A stretch of DNA of 64,000 bases from CALNYZ01 sp942490945 (GCA_942490945.1 CALNYZ010000044.1:744001-808000); one strand, 5' to 3'; shown: positions 47,580-58,283, counted from the first letter of the stretch. Notes: generated by a model not told the origin, from the sequence alone. A program made the numbers and translations.

Positions 47580-48180
47580 TAACAAAGCAAATTAAATCGT
47601 CCGCTGACGAGCGGCCAAACTTTAATACTACTCTTCATCGCTCACCTCATTCATTTTACGATTGGTTCATTGACCGGTAACTTACAATACATATCATCAT
47701 CTTTCGGACTATAAATTGAAATATGTTGAATCTGCATTAAACATTTCGACGTTATATTGAAAAACGAAAATACAAAACCGGAAAAATATAATACAAGATA
47801 TAATTCGGCTGCTAACTTACAGGTACTTCGTGGGGAATGCTCCTTATAATTACTAACTAGAAATTTTTATGCTCTTAAAAATAGTCGCAAAAACAAATGA
47901 ATTTTTTGCCTGTTCGCCTCTGCAGCAATCCTGATCTAATGCAGAAATAAATACTGGTTATGTAGGGTTTTTATTGACCTTGATAAACGTATGGGAATGT
48001 TGCCTTGCTGTTTTACGCTGGTATTAAACTATACTGATCAGTTCAAAAAGCTAATTTTGGTAATTGCCTAATGTTATTGTTCCCGCTGCCGATTAGCTAT
48101 TTATACAATATAGGCAAAATAGCATTACGACATCAGGAACGTCATAGCGAACAAGGAGTAGTCCACGAACAAACCTCATC
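47580..48180. other. 600-base AT-rich non-coding region
   Basis: No ORF of note, no hairpin with a T-run, and no known RNA. Presumably contains the promoter of the large signalling gene. An AAGGAG at about 48150 is rather far (about 24 bases) from the ATG at 48181. Confidence 0.4.
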
Positions 48181-51100
48181 ATGTCGCGCAAACTATACAA
48201 AATACTGGATCCGCGTCAGAGACCGCTGATAATTGCTTTATATTATGTGGTTTTTGCCGTCATCTGGATTTATCTCACCTCCTATCTGATCAGACTGGGA
48301 ACGGATGATGCTGAATTTCTGCGCCATGTTGAACTCATAAAAGGGCTGCTTTTCGTCTTCCTGACCGGCGGCATGCTCTATCTGCTACTAAGGAGGTGGC
48401 ACACAGCGACCGCGCTCCCACATACAGACGAATTCACTAAAGACATTAAGCAACATAAATCGTATACCCGTCGACTCGTTATCGTTTTTACTGCTCTGCT
48501 GTGTCTGGTGCCATTACTCAGCTTCTTCATTGTCTTCACTGAAAAACCCCTACTTGAAAAGCAAGCATTCAGGGATTTGAAGGCGATTTCCAGCCTCAAG
48601 GCTAAACAGGTCGAAACCTGGCTACATGAACGCTACAGTGACGGACAAACCCTGACCCAAGAACCCTCGTTCGCACAGCAGATCTATTTCCTGAATCAAA
48701 ATAACCTGACTAACAGTGACAAGCTACTCAAGCGGCTGGATGCCTTTCGCCGGGCGTATGGGTACAAAAGCCTTATGGTGCTTGATACAAAGGGTAACGT
48801 CCTGTTGCAATCCGGGGCAACCCATCCGATATTTCAGGATGAAAATAACAGATCCTATCTTTCATCATCAGATCCAGATAAAGCGCACTCGCCAGTCTTT
48901 CGTGATTCTGACGGAAATCTACATTTTGACCTGATAGTACCGTTATCCGGTAAAATCGCTAGCGGAAATTTTATTGGTTCTCTGCTGATTCACATCGACC
49001 CGAATCAGTTCCTGTTTCCCTACTTGCAGCATTGGCCGAGCGACAGCCAAAGTGGCGAGACCTTGCTGGTACAACAACGTGGTGATTTTGTACAGTTTCT
49101 AAATCAATTACGATTTACTGACAAGCATCCATTGGATTTACACAAGCCCATTGATGATAACGACCTGCCTGCCGCATTGGCGTTGCATAATCAGCAGCCT
49201 GGAACATATATAGGTAACGATTACCGAAATGTGCGTGTATATGCTGCGTCCCATCCTGTCGCCAACACGACCTGGCAAGTGATAGCAAAACTGGATCAAA
49301 AAGAGGTACTTCTACCGCTTTATACTCTGGTACGCTGGATTAGTCTGATAAGTCTGTTTACGGTATCTATTATCGCACTGAGCCTGCTCATGCTCTGGCG
49401 TCTGCATCACCAAGCAAACCAGTTGGCCATTGAAACTGAAAAGGTCCGTGTTGATCGCCTGTTACACCTGTTTTATGAGTTGCCATTTATTGGTATGGCT
49501 GTTACCTCACCGACAAGCAAAAAATGGCTACAGTTCAATGACTATTTTTGTGAAATGCTTGGTTACAACAACGATGAACTTGTCAATATGGGTTGGGATG
49601 AGATCACGCATCCCGATGATCTTACCAAAGACCTGACGCTTTTCGAGCGCGCCATTCGAGGTGAAATCGACAGCTATGCTCTCGACAAGCGCTTTATCCG
49701 TAAAAATGGCTCCATCATCTATACCACGATAGTTGTCAAGGCAGTACGTAAACCGGATGGACAGCTTGTCTATTTCGTTGCCACCATTCAGGACATCAGC
49801 CAACGCTATCTGGCTGAACAGGCGTTGCGTAGCAAGGAGCAGCAACTCAGAACCCTGATCAAGACCCTGCCCGACCTCATCTGGTTGAAGGATGCCGAGG
49901 GCGTCTATTTGATGTGTAACCCGATGTTTGAGCGTTTCTTCGGCACTGATGAGGCCGGGATTGTTGGCAAAACCGACTATGATTTTGTCAGTAAGGAAGA
50001 GGCTGACTTTTTTCGCGAAAACGATAACAAGGCCATGGTTGCGGGCAAGCCCAGTATTAATGAAGAATGGTTAGCGTTTAAAATTGGTGGCTATCGCGGA
50101 CTGTTTGAAACCATCAAGACGCCCATGTTCGATAGCGAAGGAAAACTCATCGGCATACTCGGTAACGCACGCGATATTACCGAGCGCAAAATTTCCGAAC
50201 AAAAGATCCAACAGCTAAACCGGGTCTATGCCACGCTCAGTAGTACCAATGAAGCCATTGTTCACAATAATACAGAGGCAGGGCTGTTGGCTGAAATCTG
50301 TCACAATGCTGTCGAACATGGCGGATTCAGGATGGCCTGGATCGGTATGATCGATCGACCAAGCAAGTTGATCGTACCTGTTGCCAGTTACGGGCAAAAC
50401 ACAGACTATCTGGATAGTCTTGCATTATCCATTGATGCAGAAAGCGATAACGGCACCGGTCCTGCCGGCATCGCATTACGAGAAGGAAGGCCATACTGGA
50501 GTCAGGATTTTCTGCATGAAAATTTCATCTGGCCCTGGCATGACCGGGCCGTACAGGGTGGCTTTGCTGCCGCGGCCGTCTTACCATTGTTCCGCAACGG
50601 CCAGGTCACTGGCGGATTTATTCTTTATTCGGGTGAGCGAAACACCTTTGACGAAAGCTCGCAAAAATTGCTGTTCGAAATGGCCTCCGACATCAGCTAT
50701 GCGCTGGATAATTTCGATCGAGAGCAAGCTCGCCAGGCAGCCGAGGAGCGTCTGGCACTCAGTATTCAGGGCTCAAATGACGCGCCCTGGGACTGGGATC
50801 TGGAAACCAATGACTTTTTCTATTCCTCCCAGTGGTGGCAAATGCTTGGCTATGAACCGGGCGAACTACAAAGTGATGCCAACACCTGGCGTCGCCTGGC
50901 CCACCCGGAAGACCTGGGCCAGGTCGAGCAGATCATCGAACGCATCCTGCACACCGACATCGATCGCGACCAGGTGGAATGTCGCTATCAACATAAGCAC
51001 GGTCACTATGTACCGACCTTGATTCGCGGCATTGTCAGTCGTGATAGTGAAGGTAAAGCCGTACGCCTGACCGGAACGGTCATGAACCTGACCGAACGCA

Positions 51101-53265
51101 AGGCCATCGAAGCGGAACTAAAACAGGCCGCAACGGTGTTCGAGCAGAGTCAAGAAGGGATCATCATCACCGATCTCGATGCCAAAATCAGAAGAGTAAA
51201 CAAGGCCTTCACCAACATCACTGGCTATAGTGAAGAGGAGGCCTTGGGCAAGACACCGCACTTACTTTCTTCCGGACGTCAGGATGCACACTTTTATAAC
51301 ACCATGTGGGAAACACTGAATAAAAATGGAAACTGGCAAGGCGAAATATGGAACCGACGCAAGGATGGTACGGAGTATCCGGAATGGCTGAGTATCACCC
51401 GCACTTTCGATGACAAGGGTAACGTCAACGGCTATATCGGGATCTTCCAGGACATCACCCAGCGTAAAAAAGCTGAAGAACGCATTCATTGGCTGGCCCA
51501 TTTTGATGCCCTGACCACTTTACCCAACCGAACATTATTACGCGATCGTACTGAACATGCCATCAAACTTGCCAGACGCAACAACAGCAAGGTTGCATTC
51601 CTGTACTTTGACCTGGACCATTTCAAAAACATCAATGACACATTGGGCCACAGCGTCGGTGACAAACTATTATCGGAAGTCGCCTCACGCGTGCTCGCCA
51701 GACTACGCGAAGAGGATACGGCATCGCGTCAGGGTGGTGATGAATTCCTTGTTATGTTGCCGAATACTGATGCCAGTGGCGCTGCCAATGTGGCACAGGA
51801 TTTGTTGAATACCATCAATCGTGCCTATCACATCGAAAACTTTGATCTGACCATTACTGCATCTATCGGCATTACCATTTATCCGGATGATGGCGACCAT
51901 TTTGAGATATTGAGCAAAAGTGCCGATATCGCCATGTACAAGGCCAAACAACTGGGTAGGAATAATTACTGTTTCTATACCGCTGAACTGGAATCCATGA
52001 CCGCACGAACGCTGAAGCTGGAAAGCGATATGCAGTATGCACTTAAAGACGAACAATTCGAAATCTATTACCAGCCACAGGTTTCACTGGTTGACGGCAG
52101 CATTGTCGGGGTTGAAGCGCTGTTGCGCTGGCACCACCCGGAATTTGGCATGGTGTCTCCGGCAGATTTCATACCCATCGCCGAAAACAGCGGCCAGATT
52201 CTGCAGATTGGTGAATGGGTAACACACAGCGCCATGCAACAACTCAGGCAATGGATCAATAGTGGCATAGCGCCAATAAAAGTCGCTATTAATCTCTCGG
52301 TACGGCAACTTCGACAACCGGATCTGATAGAAAAACTCGGTGACATGTTGAAAGCATCAGACTTGGATCCGCAGCTGGTGGAACTGGAAATCACCGAAAG
52401 CATGTTGATGGATAGTCAGGAAGAGGTGATCAAAACTCTACACCAGATCAGTGAGCTGGGTTTCCAGATTGCCATCGACGACTTTGGCACCGGTTACTCC
52501 TCTTTGTCCTACCTCAAGCGTATGCCGGTTGATTATCTTAAAATTGATCAGTCCTTTATAAAGGATATGCTGGAAAATCCCGATGACGCTATCATTGCCC
52601 GCACGATCATCACACTCGGCCATAGCTTGGGGCTGAATATCATTGCCGAAGGCGTTGAAACAGGCAAGCAACTGGATTTCTTGCGTGCCCATCATTGCGA
52701 TGAAATACAGGGTTATCTGTTCAGTAAACCGTTACCGGTCAATGAAATCAGCCAGTTGTTAAGAAAATCAGAACACATGTCTCAGCTGGTAGACACACAC
52801 TACAACCCGGAAGCCAATACACTGTTAATTGTCGATGATGAAGAAAATATCCTGCGAGCCCTGAAGCGAACATTGAGACCCGAGGGTTATCACATTGTTA
52901 CTGCAAAGAGCGGCCAGGAAGGTCTCGATTTACTGGCCATACACGAAGTTTGTCTGATTATCTCCGACCAACGTATGCCTGATATGAGTGGTGTGGAATT
53001 TCTGAATAAGGCCAAGGAACTCTACCCGGATACGATTCGTATGGTACTAAGCGGGTATACCGATCTTAAATCCATCACTGATGCGATAAATCGCGGCGAT
53101 ATCTACAAATTCCTGACCAAGCCCTGGGACGATGAGCTGCTTCGAGCAAACATCCGTGAAGCTTTTCAACGATTCAATATCACACTGGAAAACCGCCGCC
53201 TGGCACGCGACCTTAAAAATGCCAACAAGGCCCTGGCAAAATTAATTAAATTTAATAATACATGA
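48181..53265 (+). CDS. multidomain sensor with PAS, GAF, GGDEF, EAL and terminal REC
   Basis: 1694 residues. Three N-terminal membrane helices (about 15-38, 53-70, 95-115), an extracytoplasmic Cache-like region (about 120-380), a fourth helix (385-405), then PAS (427-545), PAS (553-675), GAF (685-845), PAS (855-970), PAS (980-1095), GGDEF (1100-1270) with an intact GGDEF motif at about 1185, EAL (1285-1530) with EALLRWHH, LEITES and DDFGTGYSS, and a C-terminal receiver (about 1548-1665; DDEEN, SDQRMPDMSG, LSGYTDL, KPW). So it may make and break c-di-GMP and receive phosphate at its C-terminus, an unusual order. Head of a signalling cluster. Confidence 0.93.
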   Translation: MSRKLYKILDPRQRPLIIALYYVVFAVIWIYLTSYLIRLGTDDAEFLRHVELIKGLLFVFLTGGMLYLLLRRWHTATALPHTDEFTKDIKQHKSYTRRLVIVFTALLCLVPLLSFFIVFTEKPLLEKQAFRDLKAISSLKAKQVETWLHERYSDGQTLTQEPSFAQQIYFLNQNNLTNSDKLLKRLDAFRRAYGYKSLMVLDTKGNVLLQSGATHPIFQDENNRSYLSSSDPDKAHSPVFRDSDGNLHFDLIVPLSGKIASGNFIGSLLIHIDPNQFLFPYLQHWPSDSQSGETLLVQQRGDFVQFLNQLRFTDKHPLDLHKPIDDNDLPAALALHNQQPGTYIGNDYRNVRVYAASHPVANTTWQVIAKLDQKEVLLPLYTLVRWISLISLFTVSIIALSLLMLWRLHHQANQLAIETEKVRVDRLLHLFYELPFIGMAVTSPTSKKWLQFNDYFCEMLGYNNDELVNMGWDEITHPDDLTKDLTLFERAIRGEIDSYALDKRFIRKNGSIIYTTIVVKAVRKPDGQLVYFVATIQDISQRYLAEQALRSKEQQLRTLIKTLPDLIWLKDAEGVYLMCNPMFERFFGTDEAGIVGKTDYDFVSKEEADFFRENDNKAMVAGKPSINEEWLAFKIGGYRGLFETIKTPMFDSEGKLIGILGNARDITERKISEQKIQQLNRVYATLSSTNEAIVHNNTEAGLLAEICHNAVEHGGFRMAWIGMIDRPSKLIVPVASYGQNTDYLDSLALSIDAESDNGTGPAGIALREGRPYWSQDFLHENFIWPWHDRAVQGGFAAAAVLPLFRNGQVTGGFILYSGERNTFDESSQKLLFEMASDISYALDNFDREQARQAAEERLALSIQGSNDAPWDWDLETNDFFYSSQWWQMLGYEPGELQSDANTWRRLAHPEDLGQVEQIIERILHTDIDRDQVECRYQHKHGHYVPTLIRGIVSRDSEGKAVRLTGTVMNLTERKAIEAELKQAATVFEQSQEGIIITDLDAKIRRVNKAFTNITGYSEEEALGKTPHLLSSGRQDAHFYNTMWETLNKNGNWQGEIWNRRKDGTEYPEWLSITRTFDDKGNVNGYIGIFQDITQRKKAEERIHWLAHFDALTTLPNRTLLRDRTEHAIKLARRNNSKVAFLYFDLDHFKNINDTLGHSVGDKLLSEVASRVLARLREEDTASRQGGDEFLVMLPNTDASGAANVAQDLLNTINRAYHIENFDLTITASIGITIYPDDGDHFEILSKSADIAMYKAKQLGRNNYCFYTAELESMTARTLKLESDMQYALKDEQFEIYYQPQVSLVDGSIVGVEALLRWHHPEFGMVSPADFIPIAENSGQILQIGEWVTHSAMQQLRQWINSGIAPIKVAINLSVRQLRQPDLIEKLGDMLKASDLDPQLVELEITESMLMDSQEEVIKTLHQISELGFQIAIDDFGTGYSSLSYLKRMPVDYLKIDQSFIKDMLENPDDAIIARTIITLGHSLGLNIIAEGVETGKQLDFLRAHHCDEIQGYLFSKPLPVNEISQLLRKSEHMSQLVDTHYNPEANTLLIVDDEENILRALKRTLRPEGYHIVTAKSGQEGLDLLAIHEVCLIISDQRMPDMSGVEFLNKAKELYPDTIRMVLSGYTDLKSITDAINRGDIYKFLTKPWDDELLRANIREAFQRFNITLENRRLARDLKNANKALAKLIKFNNT

Positions 53266-53438
53266 CAACAATTCCATGTTATCTCACGACAGAACGGCAG
53301 TAAGCGAACGTGTCGGATATGCAAAAGTCGTCAAGCGTAATGAAGATGGCGACAGAGAGAAATTACAATTTTAAAAATGACCATAAACCATGCTGAACAG
53401 ATTTTTTGTTAATGTTAATAAATTGTGTTGGGAATGAA

Positions 53439-55259
53439 ATGCAAGTAACACGCGTTTTACTTGTGGAAGGTGATGAGACATTTTCTCAGGAAATCGTATC
53501 ACACCTGGAAGAGATCGGATTCACGTGTCTTGCAATTCATGACCCGACACAAATTGATGAGTCAATCAAAACCTTTGATCCGCATATCATAATGCTGGAT
53601 TTCGTATTTGATAGCGAATATGTCGGTACAAGTCTCGCAAGCTTGTTAAGAGAAAGCAGCATTGTGCCCATTGTTTTTATGACAGCCAATGTAAATGCGG
53701 AAAAGCTGGGTCTGGCCAGTAAAATTGAAAACTGTACCTGTTTGATGAAACCACTCAACTACAAGGAACTGCACGCAACCATTCATTTTATGCAAGGACA
53801 AACCGAACGCTACAGGCAGGCCAGGAGTGAAGCCGAGAGACAACAGGCTCAACTTCGTGGACTGGCAGAAGCCAATGTCAGAATGGCCTTACTAACGGAT
53901 TTGATCCTGGAGCTGAAAGAAATTGAGAATGTTTTTTACCAGAATGAAGATATCAGTCTGCTATACAGCAAGTTGCTTGAGTCACTCGTTCTGGTAACGG
54001 AGTCTACCTGTGGTTATGTGCTGCTTGATTTTGACAATGGTGACGACGAAGTGATTATGGCTGAAGGACATTCACAGGACGTAGACTGTTATCAACTGAT
54101 ACCGTCATCATTCATACGCTCGATATCATCGGAAAATATTGTGCGGACCAGTTTTATACCGCAACAGGTCGACAAGCAAACCGTCCCGGGTCAAAGCAGA
54201 ATTTGTGTAATGAGCGGCGCGATCACGGTGAAGGACTCCAGTTCGGCAATTATCTGTCTGGCAAAAAACCGACCGGATGAGGAGTACTCGATTAGCGATC
54301 AAAATATTCTGCAAATATTTATTTCTGAAATCGAGTCTGTTCTGGAACGATATTATTTATTGAAACGATCGCAAAAAGAACACGCGGAGCTGGAGCAGGA
54401 AAAGAAAAATCATGTTGAAGTAATAAAAAAATTGCATGAAGCTCAGGATCAATTGCTACAGTCGGAAAAAATGGCCTCAATAGGTCAACTGGCAGCCGGA
54501 ATTGCTCATGAGATCAATAATCCGGTGGGCTACATCAGTTCCAATCTGGGAACGCTGAGACTGTACGTCGAACAATTGCTTGAATTGCTGGAAGTTTATG
54601 AGTCCGCCAGGGAACAAATTGTCACTGATGATGTGAGTAACCGATTAAACGAAATAAGAAAGCGTATTGAGGTGAAATTTCTTGTCGATGATCTCAAGGA
54701 TCTGCTCGCAGAATCCAGCGAGGGTTTGGACAGGGTTAAGAAAATTGTTCAGGACCTGAAAGACTTTTCGCATGTTGACGAAGCAGAACGGCAATGGGTA
54801 GATCTCAGAAGCGGGCTGGATAGTACGCTGAATATTGTAAATAACGAGCTCAAATACAAGGCCGAAGTTATAAGGAAATATAATGACATACCACAGATAG
54901 AATGTATTATTTCGCAAATAAACCAGGTTTTCATGAATATTCTGGTGAACGCGGCGCATGCCATCGAAAAGAATGGGAAGATAATTATCACCACAGACCA
55001 TGATGCTGACTGGATGTGGGTCGATATAGAAGATACCGGAAGAGGCATGGACGAGGTAACCCGAAAACGGATTTTTGATCCGTTTTTTACCACCAAGCCC
55101 GTCGGCAAGGGCACCGGGCTGGGTTTGTCCCTGTCCTATAGCATTATTCAAAAACATCATGGAGATATTGAGGTGAAGTCTGAACCAGGAAAAGGAACGC
55201 ACTTCAGAATAAAATTACCCTTGTCACAACCAGATACAGAAGCGGACCAGAGTGGTTAG
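53439..55259 (+). CDS. hybrid REC-GAF-histidine kinase
   Basis: 606 residues from the ATG with GGGA upstream; a longer start at 53406 would add a non-conserved segment. Receiver at the N-terminus (VLLVEGDETFS, phosphoacceptor Asp in IIMLDFVFD, Lys in LMKPLNY), a GAF domain (about 165-310), a coiled coil, the dimerisation/phosphoacceptor domain with His in AAGIAHEINNP, and HATPase (NAAHAIE, DTGRGMD, GTGLGLS). It probably phosphorylates the receivers that follow (55261, 56610) and possibly the terminal REC of the 48181 protein. Confidence 0.92.
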   Translation: MQVTRVLLVEGDETFSQEIVSHLEEIGFTCLAIHDPTQIDESIKTFDPHIIMLDFVFDSEYVGTSLASLLRESSIVPIVFMTANVNAEKLGLASKIENCTCLMKPLNYKELHATIHFMQGQTERYRQARSEAERQQAQLRGLAEANVRMALLTDLILELKEIENVFYQNEDISLLYSKLLESLVLVTESTCGYVLLDFDNGDDEVIMAEGHSQDVDCYQLIPSSFIRSISSENIVRTSFIPQQVDKQTVPGQSRICVMSGAITVKDSSSAIICLAKNRPDEEYSISDQNILQIFISEIESVLERYYLLKRSQKEHAELEQEKKNHVEVIKKLHEAQDQLLQSEKMASIGQLAAGIAHEINNPVGYISSNLGTLRLYVEQLLELLEVYESAREQIVTDDVSNRLNEIRKRIEVKFLVDDLKDLLAESSEGLDRVKKIVQDLKDFSHVDEAERQWVDLRSGLDSTLNIVNNELKYKAEVIRKYNDIPQIECIISQINQVFMNILVNAAHAIEKNGKIIITTDHDADWMWVDIEDTGRGMDEVTRKRIFDPFFTTKPVGKGTGLGLSLSYSIIQKHHGDIEVKSEPGKGTHFRIKLPLSQPDTEADQSG

Positions 55260-55260
55260 G

Positions 55261-56598
55261 ATGGAGAAATCAATAATTAATGCGCCAGAAATTAAAGAAG
55301 CCGAAACTGGTTTCAGTGGTGCAGCAATTTTGATTGTTGATGATGAAAAGAATATTCTATCTTCACTGAATCGTCTGCTTCGTCCACAGGGTTATCGTGT
55401 TTATCTCGCAGAGAGTGGACAAGAAGGACTTAATATTCTGGAGCAAACTGATATTGATTTGGTGATATCGGATATGAAAATGCCTGGCATGGATGGCGCA
55501 GAATTTCTGGGTTTTGTTGCAAGGAAATGGCCGGAATGCATTCGTATGTTGTTGACAGGTTATGCCGATCTTGCGTCAACGGTCAAGGCGGTTAATGAAG
55601 GCAAGATCTATAAGTATCTAAGTAAACCCTGGGAGGAAAGCGATTTTCTGATTTCTGTAACAAATGCCTTGCGTTACCGTTTTCTTGAAACAGAACGTGA
55701 AAGATTATTGCTGTTGACGAAACAACAGAACGAAGAATTAACTGAACTCAACAACAACCTGGAACATCGGGTACGCGAGCGCACTGCTGAACTGAATCAG
55801 GCCATGCAAAAACTCGAACAGGCCAATTTGCAGATGAGGAAAAATTATCTGGCGACGGTCAAAACGTTTTCCAGTATTGTCGAGCTGCGTGGTGGGCCGG
55901 TTACCGGAAAAGGCAGAAAAGCCGCAGAGATTGCTGTCAGTATCGCAAAGAATTTCAATTTGACTGCCGACAATATTCAGAACGTGATGATTGCGGGACT
56001 ATTGCATGAGCTCGGCAAACTGGGATTAACGGACGAAATCATCAAGATGCCTTATAACACCTTGTCAGCTGAAGATAAGCGCAAGTTCAACACCTATCCT
56101 GTCATTGGCGAAGCTGCGTTGATGTCACTGGATAGTTTGCATGAAGCAAGTAAGCTGATACGCTCACACCGCGAATACTATAACGGCAGCGGATTTCCAG
56201 ATCAGCTTAAACAGGAAGATATTCCTCTCGGCTCAAGAATACTCACCGTGGTCGCTGATTACCTCTCAATGGTTAATGGTACCTTCACTAAGGAACAGTT
56301 CAGCAAAAGTCAAATACGTGACTTTATATGGTTCAACCGAGGCAAACTTTACGACCCTCGTGTGGTTGAGGAATTCCTTAAAGTACTGGGTGATGAACTG
56401 CAGCGCAAGGAACCGGAGTTTCTTCCCATTAAATCGAGTGGATTACAGGAAGGCATGATTTTGGCAAAAGATCTGGTCAGCGAAGACGGTGTATTGCTGC
56501 TGGCGGAAGGCCATTTAGTAACCGAGAGTATGATACAGCGAATTCAATATTTCGAACGTTCAACCGAAAGTGATGTAATTATATATATTCTGAAATAG
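55261..56598 (+). CDS. response regulator with degenerate HD-GYP domain
   Basis: 445 residues from the ATG at 55261. Receiver (about 22-140; LIVDDEKN, SDMKMPGMDG, LTGYADL, KPW) then a coiled coil and an HD-GYP-like domain (about 195-380). Metal ligands are largely lost: the first His of TxGH is Lys (TGKG), HD reads His-Glu (LLHELGK), NTYP replaces the His of KxHP, HHE reads HRE and GYP reads GFP. So it is probably not a c-di-GMP phosphodiesterase but a regulated binding module. A GTG start at 55252 is possible. Stop overlaps nothing; next gene 11 bases on. Confidence 0.85.
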   Translation: MEKSIINAPEIKEAETGFSGAAILIVDDEKNILSSLNRLLRPQGYRVYLAESGQEGLNILEQTDIDLVISDMKMPGMDGAEFLGFVARKWPECIRMLLTGYADLASTVKAVNEGKIYKYLSKPWEESDFLISVTNALRYRFLETERERLLLLTKQQNEELTELNNNLEHRVRERTAELNQAMQKLEQANLQMRKNYLATVKTFSSIVELRGGPVTGKGRKAAEIAVSIAKNFNLTADNIQNVMIAGLLHELGKLGLTDEIIKMPYNTLSAEDKRKFNTYPVIGEAALMSLDSLHEASKLIRSHREYYNGSGFPDQLKQEDIPLGSRILTVVADYLSMVNGTFTKEQFSKSQIRDFIWFNRGKLYDPRVVEEFLKVLGDELQRKEPEFLPIKSSGLQEGMILAKDLVSEDGVLLLAEGHLVTESMIQRIQYFERSTESDVIIYILK

Positions 56599-56609
56599 GC
56601 GGGTTGGTT

Positions 56610-57149
56610 ATGTATCGAATCATGCTGGTAGATGATGATGAAAATATTCTGAATGCTTTGCAACGTGTTTTAAAACGTCAAAAAAACTGGAAAGTTGAAT
56701 CGTTTGTCAGTCCCGTTGAAGCACTACAGCGGGCAAGCACACATAGTTTCGATGTCATCATCTCCGACTATCGTATGCCGGATATGAATGGTGCGGAATT
56801 GCTTGGAAAAATAAAAGAGTTGCAGCCCCAGTCCGTCAGGATGGTGCTGAGCGGTTATGCCGATCTGGAATCGGTGTTGAATGCCATCAATCAGGCAGAA
56901 ATATACCGCTTTGTTTCCAAGCCGTGGCAGGACTACGAGTTGATCACAGTTATTTGTAAGGCACTGGAACATCGCGAGATTCTGCAAGAAAACAAGGTGC
57001 TTGCAGACCAGGTCAGGGCGCAGCAGCAACTACTAGACAAGCACAAGTCGATCCTGGAGCATTACCAGAAAAAACATCCCGGCTTGTTAAAAGTAGAGTG
57101 GCTGGAAAATGGCGGGATTAAATTGAGCGACGAGGAATCGGATGTGTAA
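56610..57149 (+). CDS. stand-alone receiver protein with coiled-coil tail
   Basis: 179 residues from the ATG at 56610 (an upstream TTG is possible). Receiver domain (1-120) with VDDDEN, SDYRMPDMNG, LSGYADL and KPWQ, followed by a helical tail. It is close to the receivers of the 55261 protein and the C-terminus of the 48181 protein, pointing to a duplicated family. No output domain; probably a phosphate relay or competitor. Confidence 0.85.
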   Translation: MYRIMLVDDDENILNALQRVLKRQKNWKVESFVSPVEALQRASTHSFDVIISDYRMPDMNGAELLGKIKELQPQSVRMVLSGYADLESVLNAINQAEIYRFVSKPWQDYELITVICKALEHREILQENKVLADQVRAQQQLLDKHKSILEHYQKKHPGLLKVEWLENGGIKLSDEESDV

Positions 57150-57468
57150 CGAAAAATTACTCTGGTTCTACAGACATCAATCATGAAGAAGTGCAGACAG
57201 ACATTAACTTTTATCACGCCAGGTCTGTGTAAAATGCCTGTACATTTGTAAATCATCATAACGACAATTCTTGTTCGTTACATTAAATATTCAACACGTT
57301 TATAAAATACTGGAAGTTGGTATAACCATGATACTGATCAATTCTACGGTATACCAGATTTGCTATGCTTATAGTGTTAAAAAAATGTCGACTTGTTTTA
57401 ATTTAACAACTGTCTAAAACCCGCCTCCGGGTAGTCGTATTCACCAGGCCACTTTCAGGAGTATTGCC
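57150..57468. other. 319-base non-coding gap
   Basis: Nothing recognisable beyond AT-rich stretches that may hold a promoter for the SpoIIAA-like gene. Confidence 0.4.
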
Positions 57469-57831
57469 ATGTTAAAACTTGATACTCATCTTCCAGAATA
57501 TGTTGTTGGCATTGTTGCAACAGGTGAAGTCGATGCGAATGACTACGAAACTGTTTTCATGCCAGCGCTTGAATCAGCGTTAAACAAGCATAAAAAAATA
57601 CGCGTGCTGTATCAGCTCACGCCGGAGTTTATCGGTTTTACCGCCGGTGCCATGTGGGACGATGCCAAGCTAGGCATTGAGCACTGGAAGGCGTGGGAGA
57701 AAATCGCGGTCGTGACAGACCTTGACTGGCTATCACATGCCACGCGCATGTTCGCATTTATGATACCGGGACAGGTCAAGGTTTTCACAAACAAGCAACT
57801 GACCGAAGCGGAGATGTGGATTACTGCGTAA
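57469..57831 (+). CDS. SpoIIAA-like (DUF3478) protein
   Basis: 120 residues. VVGIVATGEVDANDYETVFMPAL, IRVLYQLTPEFIGFTAGAMWDDAKLG and AVVTDLDWL are signatures of the SpoIIAA-like family, a STAS-related fold without the phosphorylatable Ser context. TCAGGAG precedes the ATG. Role unknown. Confidence 0.85.
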   Translation: MLKLDTHLPEYVVGIVATGEVDANDYETVFMPALESALNKHKKIRVLYQLTPEFIGFTAGAMWDDAKLGIEHWKAWEKIAVVTDLDWLSHATRMFAFMIPGQVKVFTNKQLTEAEMWITA

Positions 57832-57899
57832 ACCTGATTCCGACGATGTAGTCGATTGTAAAACTTTTTAACTTGCACAAATAAACACGCTTGACTGGC

Positions 57900-58283
57900 A
57901 TGAAATTAAATACTTTACAGATATATTATTTACTGTCGCCGTTATTTTTTATTCTGCATTACTTTTTTGATATTAATCTTCGTTTGTCTATCCCCGGCGC
58001 ATCAGAACACTGGTTTTTTATATACTATCTGGTCTGTTTCGTGGCAAGTTTTTTTGTCTTTAAAAACGCCATCGCAGGCGCACTCTTTTCGTTATTTGAA
58101 AGCGCGTTAAATATATTATTGTTATTACTAAGCGTAATGCTGCCTGTCTTTACCCTGGCAAGTGCTGCTGTCGATAATGTTGCCTTTAAATTTGGTGTGC
58201 CAGAATTGCTACACTTTTTTATTGTCGGGTTTGTTCTGGTAAAAAGTTTTTATGTCAACCCGTTATTTGCCAGACGCAGCTAA
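57900..58283 (+). CDS. hydrophobic membrane protein of unknown function
   Basis: 127 residues from the ATG at 57900 (TTG at 57891 possible). Four membrane segments (about 8-24, 38-52, 58-82, 104-118). I do not recognise the family. Confidence 0.55.
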   Translation: MKLNTLQIYYLLSPLFFILHYFFDINLRLSIPGASEHWFFIYYLVCFVASFFVFKNAIAGALFSLFESALNILLLLLSVMLPVFTLASAAVDNVAFKFGVPELLHFFIVGFVLVKSFYVNPLFARRS

